In this document: in pieces, positions 24,887 to 33,694 of the stretch
Layout of the letters: every line of letters begins with the position of its first letter
Position numbering within the stretch: the stretch's first letter is position 1
DNA from: Amycolatopsis nalaikhensis
GTDB taxonomy: Bacteria; Actinomycetota; Actinomycetes; Mycobacteriales; Pseudonocardiaceae
Direction of reading: 5' to 3'
Assembly (NCBI RefSeq): GCF_030264295.1
Contig: NZ_CP127173.1
Coordinates: forward strand, 4,905,501 to 4,969,500
Length of the DNA: 64,000 nt
Program-made: the position numbers and the translations under genes
Notes under the pieces: generated by a model
Told to the model about the DNA's origin: nothing
The model's input: only the letters and a program-made list of their open reading frames with translations
Database searches by the model: none

Positions 24887-25870
24887 CTACCCGGCCGTGC
24901 CGTACCGGGTGTTCGCGAACTCCGTCCCGCTGACCGCGGGCAAGGAGGTCGTGGCGGTGACGCCGCACGTGTTCGCGGCGAGCGTCGCCTGAAGCAGGTT
25001 CGGCGAACCCCCGAAGTAGGCGCCGTCCGTGACGAACACCGTGTCGCCGCGGACGGCGACCGCCGTCGGGTTGGCCAGTCCGTCCGAAGTGGACAGGATG
25101 GTGCGGGTGCCGTCGCGGCCGATCGTCACGACCCGGTTGTCCTGGTTGATCGCCGCGACAACCGTGTTGCCGCGGAAGGCGAAGTCGTCGACGGGACCGA
25201 GTCCGGTCGCGACGTCCCGGCCGGGCCCGCCGGCGAGCGGGAACCGCACCAGGGTGCCGCGGTCCAGATTGGACACCCAGACCGCGCCGTCGTGGACCTT
25301 GATCCCGTTGGCGCCGAAGCCGTTCACCGGGGCGAGGAGCGCACCGGCGGCGAAGGCGGTGACGCGCCCGGTGCGCGGCTCGACGCGCCAGACCGCCGAG
25401 CCGAACGAGTCGGCGACGAAGACGTCGCCGGAAGCCGGGTCGCGCGCGACGCCGTTCTGGAACCCGGACGGCGGCAGCGAAGCGACCTTGACCGGCGCGG
25501 CGCCGGGCCGCACGCGGTAGAGGCCGGTCGCGGCGGTGCCGGTCGAGACGGCGACGTAGAGGTCGCCGCCCGGGGCCCGGACGATGCCGCCGAGGAACAG
25601 CTTCCGGTGCACCACCGGGACGTCGCCGTCGGCGGGCACCGGGATCCGGGCGAGGACGCGCACCCGGCCGTCCTGGGTGACGCGGCCGATCTCGCCGGTC
25701 CAGGCGAAGGTGAGGTCAGCGGAGCCGTCGGGCTCCAGTGCGATGTTCTCCGGCTGCTGCCCGGCGGCGGCGTCGAGGGGGATGAGCCTCGACGCCGCCC
25801 GCGCGGGCTCGGCGGTGAGGGCGAAGGCGGCGGCCGTGGCCAGCACGGCACCGATCAGCTTGATGCGCAG
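24887..25870 (-). CDS. secreted beta-propeller (SMP-30/ScyD-like) protein
   Basis: A 327-residue exported protein with repeated NHL/SMP-30-like strands, including ENIALEPDGSADLTFAW, GDLYVAVSTG, GDVFVADSFGSAVWRV and DGAVWVSNLDRGTLVRF. These suggest a six-bladed propeller, often sugar- or lactone-binding. The start appears to be CTG at 25870: GGAG is seven bases upstream and translation gives MRIKLIGAVLATAAAFALTA followed by an AxA cleavage site. No ATG lies nearby; an internal GTG would shorten the signal peptide. Catalytic function is uncertain. Confidence 0.78.
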   Translation of the reverse strand: MRIKLIGAVLATAAAFALTAEPARAASRLIPLDAAAGQQPENIALEPDGSADLTFAWTGEIGRVTQDGRVRVLARIPVPADGDVPVVHRKLFLGGIVRAPGGDLYVAVSTGTAATGLYRVRPGAAPVKVASLPPSGFQNGVARDPASGDVFVADSFGSAVWRVEPRTGRVTAFAAGALLAPVNGFGANGIKVHDGAVWVSNLDRGTLVRFPLAGGPGRDVATGLGPVDDFAFRGNTVVAAINQDNRVVTIGRDGTRTILSTSDGLANPTAVAVRGDTVFVTDGAYFGGSPNLLQATLAANTCGVTATTSLPAVSGTEFANTRYGTAG

Positions 25871-25994
25871 GGGAAACTCCGTCTTGGGTCGGAACGGCGA
25901 AAAGAACCCCAGATCGCCGTGCCGTCGACGGTAGGCCCGGTGCGGGCCCGTCACCAATAGCTCAAGCTGGGCCGGACATCGGAAAGCCGATGGC

Positions 25995-26459
25995 TCAGAG
26001 GTCGCGGGCGAAGCAGCGGGAGATCGTCTCGCCGACGTATGGCCCGTACGCCTCGATCGGTTCGTAGCCTTCGCGCTGGTAGAAGCGGATCGCATCCGGT
26101 TGGCCGGTGCCCGTCTCGAGCAGGAGGCGGGTGAGGCCGAGGCGTCGCGCGTGGTCCTCGAGCGCGCGCAGCAGGGCGGTGGCGACGCCGGTGCCTCGGC
26201 TCGACGGCGCCACGTACATGCGCTTGATCTCGCCCGAGCCCGGTTCGAGCAGCCGGAGGCCGCCGCAGCCGATGGCGGTGCCGTCAGCGTCCCGTGCGAC
26301 GAGGAAGACCGGGACGGTATCGGCGGTCGGTACCTCGCCCGGTTCGTGGTTGTCGGTGCCGTAGCGGGCGTCGAGTTCGGTGCGCTGGGCGTCGCGCAGG
26401 CGGACGGCGTCGGGATCATCCCAGCTCACCGGGTCGATCACGAAGGTGCAGTCGATCAT
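25995..26459 (-). CDS. GNAT-family N-acetyltransferase
   Basis: A 154-residue GNAT protein. The acetyl-CoA binding segment is EIKRMYVAPSSRGTGVATALL (about 94-114), with R-G-T-G-V-A as the turn. The end LLLETGTGQPDAIRFYQREGY is characteristic. It starts at ATG 26459 and is divergent from a TetR gene across 69 bp containing a GTAAC/GTTAC dyad, so it is a likely TetR target. Substrate is unknown. Confidence 0.87.
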   Translation of the reverse strand: MIDCTFVIDPVSWDDPDAVRLRDAQRTELDARYGTDNHEPGEVPTADTVPVFLVARDADGTAIGCGGLRLLEPGSGEIKRMYVAPSSRGTGVATALLRALEDHARRLGLTRLLLETGTGQPDAIRFYQREGYEPIEAYGPYVGETISRCFARDL

Positions 26460-26478
26460 CAGGTGGTACCCCCGTTCC

Positions 26479-26492
26479 GTAACGGTTGTTAC
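26479..26492. promoter_or_regulatory. candidate TetR operator GTAAC-N4-GTTAC
   Basis: The dyad lies between the divergent GNAT and TetR genes, with further GTTAC at 26502-26507. A strong AAAGGAGG ribosome site follows for the TetR gene. Confidence 0.5.
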
Positions 26493-26528
26493 CGTAGCAT
26501 CTGTTACGCTTCCCGCAAAGGAGGTTTC

Positions 26529-27122
26529 GTGCCGAGACAGCGCGACGTGGGGGCGCAGCGCGAGCTGCTGTCGAACGCGACCTGGCAGGTGCTGGCCGAG
26601 GACGGCCTGCCGGGGCTGACGTTGCGCGCGGTCGCGGAGCGGGCCGGGTGCACGACGGGTCTCGTGATGCACGCTTTTCCGACGAAGAAGGCGTTGTTGC
26701 TGCACGCGCGCGACTTGCTGTACGAGCGCACCGCGGTCCGGGCCGACGCCGCTGAAGCCGCGAGTGCGGACGCCTTCGAGGCGCTGGACGCGGTGCTGGG
26801 GTGCGCGATCGATCTGCCGCACGGGCATTACGAGGAGTCCCGGGTTTGGGTGGGGTTCCTGGCGGCGGCCTTGGCGGACCCGGATCTGGCCGAGCGGCAC
26901 CGGGTGGCGAACCACTCGTTCTTGGCTCGCGTCCGGCGGCTGATCGCCGCCTGCCGTCCGGAATGGACGGATGCGCGGCTCGAGCAGGCGACGAAGAGCC
27001 TGGTGGCGTTGGCCGAGGGGTTCAACGTGCTGGCCGCGGCCGATCCGGTGGCTTACCCGGCGAAGGTGCAGCAGGAGGCCCTGGCCAAGGCGCTCACCGA
27101 GCTGGGGCTGGCGCGGGCTTGA
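26529..27122 (+). CDS. TetR-family transcriptional regulator
   Basis: A 197-residue regulator starting at GTG 26529 after AAAGGAGG. The HTH reads LLSNATWQVLAEDGLPGLTLRAVAERAGCTTGLVMHAFPTKK, in the usual TetR position (about 10-52). The C-terminal helical domain contains VWVGFLAAALADPDLAERHR and would bind an inducer. It is divergent from the GNAT gene and likely controls it. Confidence 0.9.
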   Translation: MPRQRDVGAQRELLSNATWQVLAEDGLPGLTLRAVAERAGCTTGLVMHAFPTKKALLLHARDLLYERTAVRADAAEAASADAFEALDAVLGCAIDLPHGHYEESRVWVGFLAAALADPDLAERHRVANHSFLARVRRLIAACRPEWTDARLEQATKSLVALAEGFNVLAAADPVAYPAKVQQEALAKALTELGLARA

Positions 27123-27132
27123 GGCCGGTGTG

Positions 27133-27210
27133 CTGAAGGGGACGTTCGTCGCATCTGATGCGCTGAAGGGGACTTTCCTCCCGTCACATGCGAGGAAAGT
27201 CCCCTTCAGC
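27133..27210. repeat. 78-bp palindromic dispersed repeat, family B, copy 1
   Basis: It opens CTGAAGGGGACGTTCGTCGC and closes AAGTCCCCTTCAG, with a repeated CTGAAGGGGACTTT in the middle. It lies between convergent TetR and GlxA genes, 10 and 16 bp from their stops. A 78-bp relative is at 38663-38740. Its position suggests terminator function. Confidence 0.85.
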
Positions 27211-27226
27211 GCGCGGCGAGGCGAGT

Positions 27227-28192
27227 TCAGGCCGCGGGGCCGAAGCGGCGCCGGTAGGCGCTCGGGCTGAGCCCCGTGTGCCGCCGCAGCTGGGCGCGCA
27301 AGTTCGCCGCCGTGCCGAAGCCGCTCGCCGCCGCCACCCGGTCCAGCCGCAGCTCGCCGCGCTCGATCAGGCGGCACGCCAGCGTCACCCTCTCCGTGGT
27401 GAGCCACGCCAGCGGCGTCGTCCCCAGCTCCGCGCGGAACTTGCGGTGCAGCGTCGCCGGGCTCGTCGAAGCGCGCGCGGCCAAGTCGGCCACCGTCAAC
27501 GGCTCGTCCAGGTGGGACAGGGCCCACGCCAGCACCGGCGCCAGCGACGTGTCCGGCACCGACGGCACCGGGCGGGCGATGAACTGCCGCTGGCCGCCGT
27601 CGCGGTGGCCGGTGAACACCAGGCGCCTGCTGACCGCGTTGACCACCTCCGCGCCGTGGTCGCGCTGGATCAGGTAGAGCCCCAGGTCGAGTGACGCCGC
27701 GCTGCCCGCCGCCGTCAGCACGTCGCCCTCGTCGATGAACAGCACGTCCGGCTCCCAGCGCACCGCCGGGAAGCGGGCCGCGAACTCCGGTGCCCACTGC
27801 CAGTGCGTCGTCGCGCGCTTGCCGTCGAGCACGCCCGCCTCCGCCAGGGCGAACGCACCCGTGCAGAAGCTCACCAGCCGGGCTCCCCGGGCCGCCGCCC
27901 GGCGGATCGCCGTCAGGATCGCCGGGTCCGTCGGCACTCCCGTGTTCGGCCGGGCCGGGACGATCAGCGTGTCCGCCGTGTCCGCCGCCTCGATCCCGGC
28001 CACCCCGGACAACGTGAACATCCCCAGGTTCATCCGCACGTCCGGTGTCACCGAGCAGAGCGCGAAGTCGTACCACGGGCGGTTCAGCTCGGGCCGCCGC
28101 AACCCGAACAGCTCCGTCGCGACGCCCATCTCGAACGGGTTCGACTCGGCCGTCACGATCGCCACGACCCGGTGCGAGAATTCTTGCGGCAT
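27227..28192 (-). CDS. GlxA-type regulator: DJ-1/PfpI domain plus AraC HTH
   Basis: A 321-residue protein. Residues about 8-185 form a class-I glutamine-amidotransferase-like fold, with the nucleophile-elbow sequence RLVSFCTGAFALAEAGVLDG containing Cys. Residues about 220-318 are a double AraC HTH (LTVADLAARASTSPATLHRKF and LDRVAAASGFGTAANLRAQLRRHTG), ending in GLSPSAYRRRFG. Such regulators sense small ligands through the first domain. It is divergent from a cupin gene, a likely target. Confidence 0.92.
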   Translation of the reverse strand: MPQEFSHRVVAIVTAESNPFEMGVATELFGLRRPELNRPWYDFALCSVTPDVRMNLGMFTLSGVAGIEAADTADTLIVPARPNTGVPTDPAILTAIRRAAARGARLVSFCTGAFALAEAGVLDGKRATTHWQWAPEFAARFPAVRWEPDVLFIDEGDVLTAAGSAASLDLGLYLIQRDHGAEVVNAVSRRLVFTGHRDGGQRQFIARPVPSVPDTSLAPVLAWALSHLDEPLTVADLAARASTSPATLHRKFRAELGTTPLAWLTTERVTLACRLIERGELRLDRVAAASGFGTAANLRAQLRRHTGLSPSAYRRRFGPAA

Positions 28193-28244
28193 GTGCGATT
28201 CCTAGCACTCGTCGCCGGGGAACACCAGGCCGAGGATGAACGGC

Positions 28245-28625
28245 ATGAACCCGATCGACCTGACCGAAGTCCTGGCGAGCTTCGACGCCGCCTGGAGCCC
28301 GCGGATCGTCACCCGCGTCAACGACTACGACATCCGCCTGGCGAAGTTCGCCGGCGAGCACGTCTGGCACGTCCACGAAAACACCGACGAGTTCTTCCTC
28401 GTCCTCGACGGCGAGATCGAAATCGGCCTGCGCGACCCGGAGGAGCGCGTCGTCACGCTCACCCGGGGACAGGTCTTCGTCGTGCCGAAGGGCACGTTCC
28501 ACAAGCCGTCTTCGAAGGCGGGCGCGAGCGTGCTGCTGGTCGAACCCGCGGGAACGCTCACCGTCGGCGACGCGCACGACCAGGTGCCCGACCATGTCGA
28601 CGTCACCACCGGCCACCTGGTCTAA
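28245..28625 (+). CDS. single-domain cupin protein
   Basis: A 126-residue cupin. Motif 1 is HVWHVHENTDEFFLVLDG, with His/His/Glu metal ligands (about 41-58), and motif 2 is GQVFVVPKGTFHKPSS. It is a likely small metal-dependent enzyme or binding protein of unknown substrate. ATG 28245 is preferred because GAGG lies nine bases upstream; ATG 28236 is too close to that site. It is divergent from the GlxA regulator. Confidence 0.85.
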   Translation: MNPIDLTEVLASFDAAWSPRIVTRVNDYDIRLAKFAGEHVWHVHENTDEFFLVLDGEIEIGLRDPEERVVTLTRGQVFVVPKGTFHKPSSKAGASVLLVEPAGTLTVGDAHDQVPDHVDVTTGHLV

Positions 28626-28634
28626 CGTCGGGGC

Positions 28635-29210
28635 ATGCTGACTGTCGTCCCGGTGGACCAGGCGTCCTGGGCGGACCTGCAGGCGATCTTCGGCGACCGC
28701 GGGGACCCCGCCCGGTGCCGGTGCCAGTTCTTCAAGGAAACGCCCGCGCAGTGGCGGTCGAGCACCCCGGGGGAGCGCGCCGAGCGGTTCCGCGAACAGA
28801 CCGCCGACCACGCGACCGGGCTCGTCGCCTTCCTCGACGGCGAGCCCGCCGGGTGGTGCGCGGTCGAACCGCGCACGGCCTACCGCCGCCTGCGCGCCAG
28901 CCGCGTGGTCTGGGACGGCCGCGACGAAGACCCGGACGACGACGGCGTCTGGGCCGTGACGTGCTTCGTCACCCGCGCGGGCTTCCGGCGTCGCGGGGTG
29001 AGCGCCGCGCTGGCGAAGGCGGCCGCGGACTTCGCCCGCGAGCGGGGCGCCCGCGCGGTCGAGGGCTACCCGATCGCCGTCGAGCCCGGGCGGAAGGTCG
29101 CCTGGCCCGGCGAGCTGTTCGTCGGCACCACCGGGATCTTCGCCGACGCCGGGTACACCGAGGTCAGCCGTCCGACCGCGCGGCGGGTCGTCATGCGGTT
29201 GACCTGCTGA
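28635..29210 (+). CDS. GNAT-family N-acetyltransferase
   Basis: A 191-residue GNAT enzyme. The start LTVVPVDQASWADLQAIFGDRG is followed by a Cys pair (ARCRCQFF), which is a recurring feature of this subgroup. The acetyl-CoA site is VTCFVTRAGFRRRGVSAALAKAAA (about 114-137). The terminal GTTGIFADAGYTEVSRPTARR is typical. It begins nine bases after the cupin stop, so the two are probably one transcript. Substrate is unknown. Confidence 0.87.
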   Translation: MLTVVPVDQASWADLQAIFGDRGDPARCRCQFFKETPAQWRSSTPGERAERFREQTADHATGLVAFLDGEPAGWCAVEPRTAYRRLRASRVVWDGRDEDPDDDGVWAVTCFVTRAGFRRRGVSAALAKAAADFARERGARAVEGYPIAVEPGRKVAWPGELFVGTTGIFADAGYTEVSRPTARRVVMRLTC

Positions 29211-29242
29211 GTCCTTCTCCGAAACGGCGTACTCTCGGCCGC

Positions 29243-29746
29243 ATGAAACGGACATCGTTCGCGCAGTGGCCGTGCTCGATCGCGCGCACCATGGACCTGC
29301 TCGGCGACTGGTGGACCCCGCTCGTGCTCCGCGACGCCTTCTACGGCGTCCGCCGCTTCGACGAGTTCCAGCAGGCGCTCGGCATCGCGCGCAACACCCT
29401 CGCCGACCGGCTCAAGCGGCTGGTCGACGAGGGGTTGCTGGAGAAGGTCGCCTACCAGACCGAGCCGGTGCGCTACGACTACGTGCTCACCGAAAAGGGC
29501 CGCGACTTCTACCCCGTGCTGCTCGCGATGACCCGCTGGGGCGACAAGTGGCTGGCCACCGAAGCCGGGCCGCCGATCACCGTGCACCACCTCGCCTGCG
29601 GGCACGACACGCACGCCGAGATCGTCTGCGCCGACTGCGGCGAGCCGATGACGCCGGCCGACACGCGGATGCGCCGCGGCCCCGGATTCCCGCCCCGGCT
29701 GGCGCACCGCCCGGACGTCGAAGCGCGGTTCGCGGCGCAGGAGTGA
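29243..29746 (+). CDS. HxlR-family winged-helix regulator
   Basis: A 167-residue regulator. The HxlR signature is clear: CSIARTMDLLGDWWTPLVLRD, RFDEFQQALGIARNTLADRL and DYVLTEKGRDFYPVL. The Cys near residue 11 is the redox-active position in some HxlR proteins. A C-terminal extension carries HLACGHDTHAEIVCADCGEP, with three Cys and two His that may bind zinc. It lies just upstream of the SRPBCC-LLM-molybdopterin operon and probably regulates it through the dyad at 29755-29772. Confidence 0.92.
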   Translation: MKRTSFAQWPCSIARTMDLLGDWWTPLVLRDAFYGVRRFDEFQQALGIARNTLADRLKRLVDEGLLEKVAYQTEPVRYDYVLTEKGRDFYPVLLAMTRWGDKWLATEAGPPITVHHLACGHDTHAEIVCADCGEPMTPADTRMRRGPGFPPRLAHRPDVEARFAAQE

Positions 29747-29748
29747 CG

Positions 29749-29778
29749 TTGACAGCGTAGGTCTATCTACGCAACTAT
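29749..29778 (+). promoter_or_regulatory. promoter with GCGTAG-N6-CTACGC operator in the spacer
   Basis: TTGACA (29749-29754) is followed by the perfect dyad GCGTAG/CTACGC (29755-29772) and AACTAT (29773-29778) as a possible -10 at 18 bp spacing. A repressor bound there would block the downstream operon. The adjacent HxlR gene is the obvious candidate. Confidence 0.65.
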
Positions 29779-29814
29779 CGTGGTCAACGGCCTATGAGAG
29801 GGGTGGCGACCACG

Positions 29815-30307
29815 ATGGAGTGGACCGGCGCGCGGTACGCGGACAAGCCGACGGCCGAGGTCTCGACCTGGATCGACGCCGCTCCCGAGGACGTCTGGCC
29901 GGTCGTCTCGGACATCTCGCTGATGCCCGAGCTGAGCCCGGAAGCTCCAGTCCGTCGAGTGGTGCGAGGAAGGCCGTAAGTTCCTCGGCCGGAGCAAGCA
30001 CGACGCGTTCGGCGAGTGGGAGACGACGTCGTACGTCGTCGAATGCGAGGCGCCACGTGTGTTCGCCTGGGCCGTCGCGGACCCGGCCGAACCGAGCGCG
30101 ATCTGGAAGTTCACCCTCGAGCCCGACAACGGCGGCACGCGCCTGTCGCAGTGGATGCAGATGGGCCCGGGGCGGTCCGGACTGTCGTTCGCCATCGACC
30201 GGATGCCGGAGAAGGAACAGAAGATCGTCTTCGTCCGGCTGCGGGAGTTCGAGACCGCGATGACCGGCAACCTCGCCGCGATCAAGGAGCGGATCGAGGG
30301 CCGATGA
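29815..30307 (+). pseudogene. SRPBCC (polyketide cyclase/START-like) protein, frameshifted
   Basis: The frame from ATG 29815 reads EWTGARYADKPTAEVSTWID and APEDVWPVVSDISLMPEL, a typical SRPBCC start, then fails near 29941-29945. The rest continues in a second frame (SVEWCEEGRKFLGRSKHDAF to AIKERIEGR), ending at 30307. Removing one A from CCGGAAGCTC restores a protein of about 163 residues. The stop overlaps the LLM gene start (ATGA). It may bind or modify a hydrophobic substrate of the operon, if the lesion is a base-calling error. Confidence 0.82.
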
Positions 30308-31329
30308 AGACCGCGACCACCGTTGAGTTCTCCACGGACACGCGCACGACGCTGGACTTCGTGCTGGAGGCGGAAAAGCTCGGTCTCGACGTCTGCTGGG
30401 TCGCCGAAGCCTGGGGCTCCGACGCGCCGTCCGCGCTCGGCTACCTCGCCGCCCGCACCGACCGGATCCGGCTCGGCTCCGGGATCATCCAGCTCGGGAC
30501 GCGCACGCCGGTCGCCATCGCGCAGGCCGCGCTGACGCTGGCCGACCTCTCCGGCGGCCGGTTCGCGCTCGGCCTCGGCCCGTCCGGCCCGCAGGTGATC
30601 GAGGGCCTGCACGGCGTCCCGTTCGCGAAGCCGTTGACGCGCATGCGCGAGACCGTCGAGATCATCCGCCAGGCGTTCGCGGGGGAGAAGATTTCCTTCT
30701 CCGGCAAGGCGTTCGAGATCCCGTTGCCCGGCGAGGCGCGGCCGATGCGGCTGTCCACCGCGCCGAACCCGGACATTCCGATCTACCTCGCGACGCTCTC
30801 ACCGAAGCTCCTCGAACTCACCGGCGAAGTCGCGGACGGCTGGCTCGGCACCAGCTTCGTCCCCGAAGGCGCCGACGCGTACTTCACCCACCTCGACGCC
30901 GGGCTCGCGAAGGCCGGACGCACGCGCGGGGACATCGACGTCTGCCAGGGCGCCGAAGTCGCCTTCGCGGACAACGAAGACGAGCTGCGCGCGCTGGTCG
31001 GCAGCCGCAAGAAGGAACTCGCCTTCAGCCTCGGCGGCATGGGCTCGGCCAGCACGAACTTCTACAACGACGCCTACAGCCGCCAGGGCTGGGCGGACGT
31101 CGCCGCCGAGGTCCGCGACCGCTGGCAGGCCGGGGACCGCGACGGCGCCACCGCGCTGGTCACCGACGAGATGGTGCTGGGCACCACGCTGATCGGCACC
31201 GAAGAGATGGTCCGGGCCCGGCTGCGCGTCTGGCGCGACGCCGGGATCGACACCGTCCGGCTGTACCCCGCAGGCGAAACCCTCGACGCGCGTCTCGCGA
31301 CGCTCGGCCGCGCATTGGAGCTGATATGA
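30304..31329 (+). CDS. LLM-class flavin/F420-dependent oxidoreductase
   Basis: A 341-residue TIM-barrel protein of the luciferase-like monooxygenase superfamily. Features are LGLDVCWVAEAWGSDAPSALG, RLGSGIIQLGTRTPVAIA and FALGLGPSGPQVIEGLHG, resembling F420-dependent mycobacterial and actinomycete reductases more than FMN monooxygenases. It starts at ATG 30304, overlapping the SRPBCC stop, and its stop overlaps the molybdopterin enzyme start. The coupled order suggests the enzymes act on one substrate. Cofactor choice is inferred. Confidence 0.88.
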   Translation: MKTATTVEFSTDTRTTLDFVLEAEKLGLDVCWVAEAWGSDAPSALGYLAARTDRIRLGSGIIQLGTRTPVAIAQAALTLADLSGGRFALGLGPSGPQVIEGLHGVPFAKPLTRMRETVEIIRQAFAGEKISFSGKAFEIPLPGEARPMRLSTAPNPDIPIYLATLSPKLLELTGEVADGWLGTSFVPEGADAYFTHLDAGLAKAGRTRGDIDVCQGAEVAFADNEDELRALVGSRKKELAFSLGGMGSASTNFYNDAYSRQGWADVAAEVRDRWQAGDRDGATALVTDEMVLGTTLIGTEEMVRARLRVWRDAGIDTVRLYPAGETLDARLATLGRALELI

Positions 31330-33641
31330 CCGGCGAGTGGCACCGCACCGCGTGCAGCCTCTGCTACCTCAACTGCGGGCTGGAGGTGCGGCTCGACGGC
31401 CGGAAGATCACCCGCGTCCGCGGCGACAAGGCCCACCCGCGCTCCGGCGGCTACCTCTGCCAGAAGGCGCAGCGCCTGACCTGGTACGGCGACCACGACG
31501 ACCGCCTCACCACGCCGCTGCGGCGTCGTCCCGACGGCACCCACGAGCCCATCGACTGGGAGACCGCGCTCACCGAGATCGCCGCGAAGCTGCACGCGAT
31601 CCGCGACGCCGACACCGCGGCCGGGCGGCCCGGCTCGTTCGCCTACGTCGGCGGCGGGGGCCAGGGCAACCACTCCGGCGGCGCGTACGGCGCGTCGCTG
31701 CTGAAGTGGATGAACTCGACCCGGCACTTCAACGCGCTGTCGCAGGAGAAGACCGGCGACTTCTGGGTCAACGGGCAGCTGTTCGGCTCGACGATCGTGC
31801 ACACCGCCGAGGACGTCGAGCACTGCGACCTGCTCGTCGTGCTCGGCTGCAACCCGTGGCAGGCGCACGGGTTCAGCAACGCCCGCCACGCGCTCAACAC
31901 GCTCAAGAACGACCCCGCGCGCCGGATGATCGTGATCGACCCGCGGCGCACCGAGACCGCGGAGATGGCCGACCTGCACCTGCCGCTGCGGCCGGGCACC
32001 GACGCCTACCTGCTGGGCGCGATCCTCGCGCTGCTGCTCGAACGCGGTGGCGCGGACGAGGAGTTCCTGGCCACGCGGACCGAGGGCTTCGACGAGGTCG
32101 CCGCCGTGCTGGCGAAAGTGCCGGTGGACGAGTGGATCGCGCACGCCGAAGTGTCCCGTGTGGACGTCGAGCGCGCGGTCGAGCTGATCCTCGCGGCGGA
32201 GGCCATGACCGTGCGCGTCGAGCTGGGCATCCAGCAGGGACGGCACTCGACGCTCAACAGCTACCTCGAAAAACTGCTCTACCTGCTCACCGGCCATTTC
32301 GGCCGGCGTGGCACGAACAACCCGCACTCGTGGCTGCTGCCCCTGTGGGGCACCACGACCGGGCAGCGCTCCGAGATCACCGGCTTCGAGTACATCGGCG
32401 GCCTGCTGCCGGCGAACACCCTGGCCGAGGAGGTCCTCGCCGACCACCCGAACCGGGTCCGCGCGGTGTGGGTCGAGTCGTCGAACCCGGCCAACACGTT
32501 CGCGGGGACGCGGGACGTCGAGCGCGCGCTCCGGGAGGCCGAGCTGACCGTGGTCGTCGACGTCGCCTACACCGAGACGGCCGCGCTCGCGGACTACGTG
32601 CTGCCCGCGGCTTCCCAGCACGAGAAGTGGGAGTTCACGCTCTTCACCTTCGAGTGGCCGACGAACTACTTCCAGCTGCGGCCGCCGCTGTTGGACCCGC
32701 TGCCGGGCACGCTCGTCGAGGCCGAGATCTACACGCGGCTGTTCGACGCGCTCGGCGTGCTGCCGCCGTCCGACGTTCTCGCGGAGCTGGCCGCCGGGCC
32801 GCGCGCGCAGCTGCAGGCCGGGATCGGCGCGCTGGTCGAGGCGATGCCGGAGCGGGCGGCGATCCTGCCCGTGCTGCTGTACCGGACGCTGGGCGAGACA
32901 CTGCCCGGCGGCGCGGCGTCGATCGCGCCGCTGTGGGCGGGCTGCCACCGCGCGGCGAAGACGATGACCGTGCCCGTCCAGCGCGCGCTGGGCACTTCCG
33001 CCACCGGCCCGGCGCTCGGGGAGGAGCTGTTCGAGCGGATCCTGGCCGGGCCGACGCCGTTCTCGGCGCACGAGCAGGACGAGGTGTGGAGCCTGCTGCG
33101 CCGCGAGCGCGTCCGGCTGGCCGTGCCGGAGCTGCTCGACTGGCTGGGCTCGCTCGACCCGGCCGCCGAGCGGCCCGACCCGGCGTACCCGTTTTCGCTG
33201 GTCAACGGCCAGCGTCGGGCGCACAACGCGAACCAGATCCTGCGTGACCCGCGCTGGCGCCGCACCGACCCGGACGGCGCGCTGCGGGCGCGTCCCGAAG
33301 AGCTGGCGGCGATCGGGGCCGAGCCGGGTGACTGGGTCGCGGTGGTGACGCCGTCCGGGCGGGTCGTCGTCCGCGCCGAGGCCGATCCCGGGCTGCGGCC
33401 GGGCCAGCTCGCGCTGCCGCACGGCTACGGCATGGCGCACCCGGACGCCCACGGCCGCCGCGTGGTCAGCGGCCCGCGGATCAACCTGCTCACCGACGCG
33501 CGGGACCGCGACCCGATCGCGGGCACCCCGCACCACAAGGACGTCCCGGCGCGGCTGGAGCCCGCGACGGACGAGGAGCGGGAGCGAGCCGAGGCGGACA
33601 GCGCGCGCGTGCGCGAGACCGTCGCGAGTGGACGGTCTTAG
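31326..33641 (+). CDS. molybdopterin-dependent oxidoreductase with N-terminal [4Fe-4S] site
   Basis: A 771-residue enzyme of the DMSO-reductase superfamily. The N-terminal cluster ligands are CSLCYLNCG and a later Cys in GGYLCQKAQRL. The central Mo-bis-PGD region includes VVLGCNPWQAHGFSNARHAL, IVIDPRRTETAEMADLHLPL and ESSNPANTFAGTRD. The C-terminal dinucleotide-binding domain includes LVNGQRRAHNANQIL, PGDWVAVVTPSGRVV and LPHGYGMAHPD. It has no TAT signal, so it is cytoplasmic. Partner Fe-S or membrane subunits are not nearby. The start overlaps the LLM stop. Confidence 0.9.
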   Translation: MTGEWHRTACSLCYLNCGLEVRLDGRKITRVRGDKAHPRSGGYLCQKAQRLTWYGDHDDRLTTPLRRRPDGTHEPIDWETALTEIAAKLHAIRDADTAAGRPGSFAYVGGGGQGNHSGGAYGASLLKWMNSTRHFNALSQEKTGDFWVNGQLFGSTIVHTAEDVEHCDLLVVLGCNPWQAHGFSNARHALNTLKNDPARRMIVIDPRRTETAEMADLHLPLRPGTDAYLLGAILALLLERGGADEEFLATRTEGFDEVAAVLAKVPVDEWIAHAEVSRVDVERAVELILAAEAMTVRVELGIQQGRHSTLNSYLEKLLYLLTGHFGRRGTNNPHSWLLPLWGTTTGQRSEITGFEYIGGLLPANTLAEEVLADHPNRVRAVWVESSNPANTFAGTRDVERALREAELTVVVDVAYTETAALADYVLPAASQHEKWEFTLFTFEWPTNYFQLRPPLLDPLPGTLVEAEIYTRLFDALGVLPPSDVLAELAAGPRAQLQAGIGALVEAMPERAAILPVLLYRTLGETLPGGAASIAPLWAGCHRAAKTMTVPVQRALGTSATGPALGEELFERILAGPTPFSAHEQDEVWSLLRRERVRLAVPELLDWLGSLDPAAERPDPAYPFSLVNGQRRAHNANQILRDPRWRRTDPDGALRARPEELAAIGAEPGDWVAVVTPSGRVVVRAEADPGLRPGQLALPHGYGMAHPDAHGRRVVSGPRINLLTDARDRDPIAGTPHHKDVPARLEPATDEERERAEADSARVRETVASGRS

Positions 33642-33694
33642 CGTTTCGCGGACCTTTGAGCGATAGTGGGAACCCTCGACCGAAAAGGGGGCCC

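Noticed and set aside
25995..29255. 1086-codon minus-strand frame spanning several genes
   Set aside because: Only its last 154 codons (the GNAT gene) look like protein; the rest crosses TetR, GlxA, cupin and GNAT genes in other frames.
31074..33536. 820-codon frame antisense to the molybdopterin enzyme
   Set aside because: There are no recognisable motifs; the sense strand has cluster and cofactor motifs.
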